Assembly: GCF_014199615.1 (NCBI RefSeq)
Contig: NZ_JACHOB010000002.1
Span: 410,001 to 474,000 of the forward strand
DNA length: 64,000 nucleotides
Reading direction: 5' to 3'
From: Parvularcula dongshanensis
GTDB taxonomy: Bacteria > Pseudomonadota > Alphaproteobacteria > Caulobacterales > Parvularculaceae
Position 1 is the first letter of the stretch, and every line of letters starts with the position of its first letter. Made by a program: the position numbers and the translations under genes. This document shows, piece by piece, positions 60,551 to 64,000 of this stretch. The notes below the pieces were generated by a model. The model was not told the DNA's origin. It saw only the letters and a list, made by a program, of their open reading frames with translations, and searched no databases.

Positions 60551-62056
60551 TCAGCGTGAAAGGGTGAGGCCGAGGCGCTCCGCGCCGTGGCGCAGCGCCG
60601 CCCCGGCCTCCTCCCGTACGGGGTGACCCGTCAGGAGGACCATCGCGATCAGGCTGACGCCGCAGACAAGGCCGGTCGCAGCGACGTTGACGAGCGCGTC
60701 GGCCCAGGCGTCGGATGCAGGCAGGCTCAGCTGAACCGCCCACGCGCCCAGCGCCACGCCTCCCGCCACGAGGACCGACTTCGCGACCGCGCCGAGCACG
60801 TCCCGCGGCGATAAGCCAAAGCTACCCGCCAGCACCTGGGTCGTCATGATCGCCTTGGCGACCTTGCCGAGCGCGTAGGCGACGAAGACCATAGCGACGC
60901 TCACCTGCGCCGCCGCGAGGACGAGGACCAGCGTCAGCGCCTGCGTGACCGCCTGAATGCGCAGGTAGGCGCGCTCCTGTCCGCTCGCGATCAGGAACGG
61001 CGTGTCCGTCACGTGGAAGGGCAGTGGCAGACCGAAGAGGCAGGCCGCACGGACGAGCGGCACCGCTTCCAGCCAGTCGGGACCCAGCAGGACGCGCACG
61101 ACCGGCTCCGCGGCGATCGCCAGCGCCGCGAAGAAGGGCCACGCGGCCGCCGACAGCGCATGCAGCTTGAAGAGGTAGGCCTGCGCGAAGCCGCGCCCGG
61201 CCCGCTTCGCCTCGGCCAGAGCAGGCAGAACGACGGGAGACACGACGTTCAGGACGAGGTCGCCGAAGGTCCAGGTCACTCGCCGCGCGCGGTCGTAGAG
61301 GCCGGCAGCGGTCGGGCCGAGGAACCGCGCCGTCGCGAGAGTCGCGGTCAGCTTCCCGAGCTCCGAGAGGATGTTGCCGGCGCTGACCTGCGCGCAGAAG
61401 CGTGCGACCTCGCCGAGCGGCGCACCCGGCAGGCGGGCGAGCTGCCAACCGGACCAGGCCGCGATCATGGCGCCGATCGCGAGCGCGCTGACTTCGGCCG
61501 CCGCGCCCGCCGCGATCGCGTTCTCCTGCCAGCCGAGGGCACCGGTCGAAACCGAGACCACGCCGCCGAGAAAGACCGCGCTGACGCCGATGATGGCGAT
61601 CAAGTGGAAGGCGAGGCGGCGGCGCAGCAGACCGACGAAGCAGGCTTGTAGCGGCAGTACGAGGAACATCACGCTCAGAATGCGAAATGGCCCCTCAGCC
61701 TGCGGCACGCCGGTGAACGCCGCGAGGGGGCGTGCGAAGGTGAAGAGCGACAGTCCGCACACAGCCGCCGCCGCGGCGGAGACAATCAGCGGCCCTCTAA
61801 GGCTGGGCTCTGCAGCCTCGTCGCTGCGGACGACCCACGCGATGACGCTCTCCTGGCAAGCGCTCGACAGAAGGTGCGCTATTCCCCACGCGACCGCGAA
61901 CGCGCCGAAGCCCTCAGGGCCCACGAAGCGCGAAAGCGCCATCAGGACGGCGATGCGCAGGATCGCCTCGGCGTAGCGGTGCGCGAGCGAGAAGCCGAAG
62001 GCGCCGCGCACCGCACGCATGCCGTCCGTGGTTCCGGCACCGCGAACGCCGCTCAC
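60551..62056 (-). CDS. polysaccharide flippase (Wzx-like, MOP superfamily)
   Basis: The 501-residue integral membrane protein has about 12-14 hydrophobic helices. It begins with the polysaccharide-synthesis family signature FGFSLAHRYAEAILRIAVLMALSRFVGPEGFGAFAVAW (in parts). ATARFLGPTAAGLYDRARR and SPVVLPALAEAKR are also typical of O-antigen/teichuronic translocases. It should flip lipid-linked oligosaccharides across the inner membrane. The start is GTG 62056, overlapping the upstream stop as GTGA; ATG 62020 is an alternative. Confidence 0.86.
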   Translation of the reverse strand: MSGVRGAGTTDGMRAVRGAFGFSLAHRYAEAILRIAVLMALSRFVGPEGFGAFAVAWGIAHLLSSACQESVIAWVVRSDEAAEPSLRGPLIVSAAAAAVCGLSLFTFARPLAAFTGVPQAEGPFRILSVMFLVLPLQACFVGLLRRRLAFHLIAIIGVSAVFLGGVVSVSTGALGWQENAIAAGAAAEVSALAIGAMIAAWSGWQLARLPGAPLGEVARFCAQVSAGNILSELGKLTATLATARFLGPTAAGLYDRARRVTWTFGDLVLNVVSPVVLPALAEAKRAGRGFAQAYLFKLHALSAAAWPFFAALAIAAEPVVRVLLGPDWLEAVPLVRAACLFGLPLPFHVTDTPFLIASGQERAYLRIQAVTQALTLVLVLAAAQVSVAMVFVAYALGKVAKAIMTTQVLAGSFGLSPRDVLGAVAKSVLVAGGVALGAWAVQLSLPASDAWADALVNVAATGLVCGVSLIAMVLLTGHPVREEAGAALRHGAERLGLTLSR

Positions 62057-63222
62057 GCGAGGAGGTCCTCATAGAGCGCGAGGTAGCGCCGCTGTGTCGC
62101 TTGGTCGGAGAAGGCGTCGATCGCCCGCTGCCGCCCCGCTTCGCCATGCGCCTCGGCCAAAGCACGATCTTTCGTGTACGGGCTGAGCGCGCCTGCCAGC
62201 GCTTCGGCGTTGCCGGGCGGCACGAGGCGCCCCGTGACGCCGTCCTTCACGATCTCGGCCTGGCCGCCGCCGTTCGAGGCGACGACGGCGGTGCCCCGCA
62301 TCATCGCCTCGGTCGTGACGTTGCCGAACGGCTCTTCCCACAAGGAGGGGACGACCTGCACCCAGGCGGGCGCGAGCGCGGCTTCCATCTCGGCCCTGCC
62401 GAGGTGGCCAGTGAAGCGGACGTCGAGCCCCAGCTCGGCGGACCTCGTCTTGAGCGCGGCCGCATCGGGCCCGTCGCCTGCGATGAGGAGTTTCAGCGGC
62501 CCTCGCGCGGCCAACCGGGCGGCGGCGTCCAGCAACACGAACACTCCCTTCTCCCGGTCTAGCCTTCCAGCATAACCCAGCACTGCCGCCTCGCCGAGTG
62601 GCGGTCTGCGCGCCGCCATCTCGACCCCGTTCGGGATGACTTCGTCGACAGGCCAGCCGAAACGCTCCAACACGTCGGCCATGCGGCGGCTCAACGCCGT
62701 CGTGTAGCGAATGCGGGGTTGGACGGCTCCGATCAGGCGGCGCTGCATCATCTGCAGGACGAAGGTCTGCGGCGTCAGGCAGCCCTCACGCAGGCATGCG
62801 GCGCCAGCCTCGTAGGTACAGGGGCTGCCGTCCGGCAGCAGCTTGCGCCCGTTCGGGCAGACCGCCTTGTAGATGCAGGCCTGGTAGAGAACCGGTAGGT
62901 CGCCGACGGCTCGGATCACGAGCGGGGAGAGCTGCCACCCCGCCATGCGCAGGTGGACGAGGTCGGGGCGAAACCGCGCGATGGTCCGGCGCACCGCGGC
63001 GATCGCGGAAGGGTTGAGGACCTGCGCCACCACCTGCGCGCGGCCGCGATGACCGCGGCAGAGCGTTGCGGGCGCGTAGTCCGGCGGGTTCGACACGACC
63101 GCGTCGCTCGCAACCAGCTGCGTTTCGTGACCCGCGCGCTCGGCGGCGGCACGCAGCTTCTGAAGCTGGTACATCGGTGCGTCCGCAAGGTCCGCATAGT
63201 CGTGCAGGTAGAGGATTCTCAC
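62053..63222 (-). CDS. family 4 glycosyltransferase with Cys-rich insert
   Basis: The 389-residue GT-B protein has GYAGRLDREKGVFVLLDAAA, LLIAGDGPDAAALK, VRFTGHLGRAEM and the donor-site motif WEEPFGNVTTEAMMRGTAVV, all GT4 hallmarks. Between about residues 113 and 148 lies a cysteine-rich stretch (CIYKAVCPNGRK, SPCTYEAGAACLREGC), seen in a subgroup of GT4 proteins and possibly binding a metal. Acceptor and sugar are unknown. It starts 10 bp after the oxidoreductase gene and overlaps the flippase gene by 4 bp. Confidence 0.86.
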   Translation of the reverse strand: MRILYLHDYADLADAPMYQLQKLRAAAERAGHETQLVASDAVVSNPPDYAPATLCRGHRGRAQVVAQVLNPSAIAAVRRTIARFRPDLVHLRMAGWQLSPLVIRAVGDLPVLYQACIYKAVCPNGRKLLPDGSPCTYEAGAACLREGCLTPQTFVLQMMQRRLIGAVQPRIRYTTALSRRMADVLERFGWPVDEVIPNGVEMAARRPPLGEAAVLGYAGRLDREKGVFVLLDAAARLAARGPLKLLIAGDGPDAAALKTRSAELGLDVRFTGHLGRAEMEAALAPAWVQVVPSLWEEPFGNVTTEAMMRGTAVVASNGGGQAEIVKDGVTGRLVPPGNAEALAGALSPYTKDRALAEAHGEAGRQRAIDAFSDQATQRRYLALYEDLLA

Positions 63223-63232
63223 CCGCCGATCC

Positions 63233-64000
63233 TCAATCCGCCGGGACCGTCACCCGCCGACCTTCCGCCGCCGCGCTCTCCTCGGCGGCGAGAACGAGGG
63301 AGAGCGCGCGCGCCCCGTCGGCGATGTCGGCCGCGCCGCCGCTCTGCCCGTCGCGGCAGGCGTCGACGAAGGCGCCGATCGTGCGGGAGAAGGACGGCTC
63401 GCCAAGGCCCCGAAGAAGGGCGGAGGGGGCAAGGGCCCGCGCTGCCCTCAGCGCGCGTTCGGTCCGCGCGCCCCGGCCTGCAGGTCTTCGCATGGCGGGC
63501 GGCACGGCGTCGTCCGTACGCGTTCCGATGTGGCCTTCAGCGGTCATGAGATCGACGCCGTGCTCGGAGTGACCGGTGACCAGCGCGTAGAAGCCTTGAA
63601 CGATCAAGCCGGACCGCGCCTCCCAGGACACCCACGCGATGCGGCCTTCCTCGGCTTCCCGGGCGGAGACGGCGACGATGGGCTCGCCGAGGAGGTGCGG
63701 AAGGAGGTCGGCGTGGTGAACGCCGAGGTCGCGCAGGACCGATCCGCCGGTCTCACGCGACTGTTTCCATCCGGGCAAGGCGCGCTTTGCGCTCGTGAAG
63801 ACGGCCTGACCCGCGACGATGTCCGCCCCCGCCGCCTCGGCGCGAAGCGCCTCGAAGCGGTCCTGGAAGCGGAAGTTGAAGCCGACCATTCCGGTCTTGC
63901 CAGAAGCGCGCCAAGCCGCTTCGACCCGCGCCGCGTCCTCGGCGGTCAAGGCGACCGGCTTCTCGACGAAGACATGCTTGCCCGCTTCGAAGCCGGCGAT
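63233..64000 (-). CDS. Gfo/Idh/MocA-type sugar oxidoreductase, 5' end outside window
   Basis: This is the C-terminal 255 residues of an NAD(P)-dependent oxidoreductase; the Rossmann half lies beyond the window edge. The first visible residues give AGFEAGKHVFVEKPVALT, where EKP is the family's catalytic and binding motif. GMVGFNFRFQDRFEAL and DLGVHHADLLPHLLGEP follow. Related enzymes oxidise or reduce nucleotide sugars for capsule or LPS synthesis, fitting the downstream glycosyltransferases. The visible part shows no internal stop. Confidence 0.85.
   Translation of the reverse strand: MAGFEAGKHVFVEKPVALTAEDAARVEAAWRASGKTGMVGFNFRFQDRFEALRAEAAGADIVAGQAVFTSAKRALPGWKQSRETGGSVLRDLGVHHADLLPHLLGEPIVAVSAREAEEGRIAWVSWEARSGLIVQGFYALVTGHSEHGVDLMTAEGHIGTRTDDAVPPAMRRPAGRGARTERALRAARALAPSALLRGLGEPSFSRTIGAFVDACRDGQSGGAADIADGARALSLVLAAEESAAAEGRRVTVPAD

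Overview
The window is a gene-dense, GC-rich stretch (roughly two-thirds G+C by eye) from an alphaproteobacterium. Evidence: FtsZ, BamB with its TPR partner, an ELM1-like protein and a plasmid-type RepA (RPA family) are all of alphaproteobacterial type, and GANTC and CtrA-like motifs sit at the regulatory hot spots. I cannot name the genus. No rRNA or tRNA gene, insertion sequence or CRISPR array was seen.

Layout. 0.1-10.3 kb: housekeeping and envelope genes (rhomboid protease, tandem PilZ, GYF_2 protein, an OmpR-type two-component pair, BamB and its TPR partner, lipid kinase, inositol-phosphatase-like protein, GGCT-like protein, M24 peptidase). 10.3-11.3 kb: one AT-rich DUF4238 gene wedged tail-to-tail against gor, probably acquired. 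11.3-20.2 kb, minus strand: gor, S9 peptidase, rpiA-bioB-orphan, a HEAT protein, a stand-alone ftsZ and a secreted EF-hand protein. 20.5-27.2 kb: a replication and partition module. It holds an orphan FAD oxidoreductase, repA, a 0.7-kb origin with 13 iterons, a luciferase-like oxidoreductase, a tiny membrane protein, parA, parB and three parS-like palindromes. 27.2-32.5 kb: a TPR hybrid histidine kinase and a subtilase autotransporter carrying ten tandem 'YGDIEAF' heptads. 32.6-49.4 kb: a complete trehalose/alpha-glucan cycle in two divergent operons (glgE-treS/maltokinase-glgB against glgX-treZ-malQ-treY). 49.4-57.5 kb: surE, a Ca/Na antiporter, trxB, an ELM1-like gene, yggT-folD, serS and purU. 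57.5-64 kb: a minus-strand surface-polysaccharide operon running off the window edge.

The most notable signal is the origin region. Twelve GANTC sites (the CcrM methylation motif) fall within 247 bp. The AT-rich core carries a 20-bp element, AGGTTAGC-N4-GGTTAACG, which is 18/20 identical to one 51 bp upstream of ftsZ; both match a CtrA box (TTAA-N7-TTAAC) at all but one position. A plasmid-type replicon therefore appears wired into the alphaproteobacterial cell-cycle circuit, 3.4 kb from ftsZ and surrounded by core genes (serS, folD, bamB, trxB, rpiA). This suggests a chromid, or a chromosome that has taken up a plasmid origin. The motifs are read directly; their function is inference.

In the sugar cluster, TreS interconverts trehalose and maltose, the fused maltokinase makes maltose-1-phosphate, GlgE polymerises it and GlgB branches the glucan. 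GlgX debranches it, TreY and TreZ turn the chains back into trehalose, and MalQ recycles short chains. No glgA, glgC or otsAB is present here.
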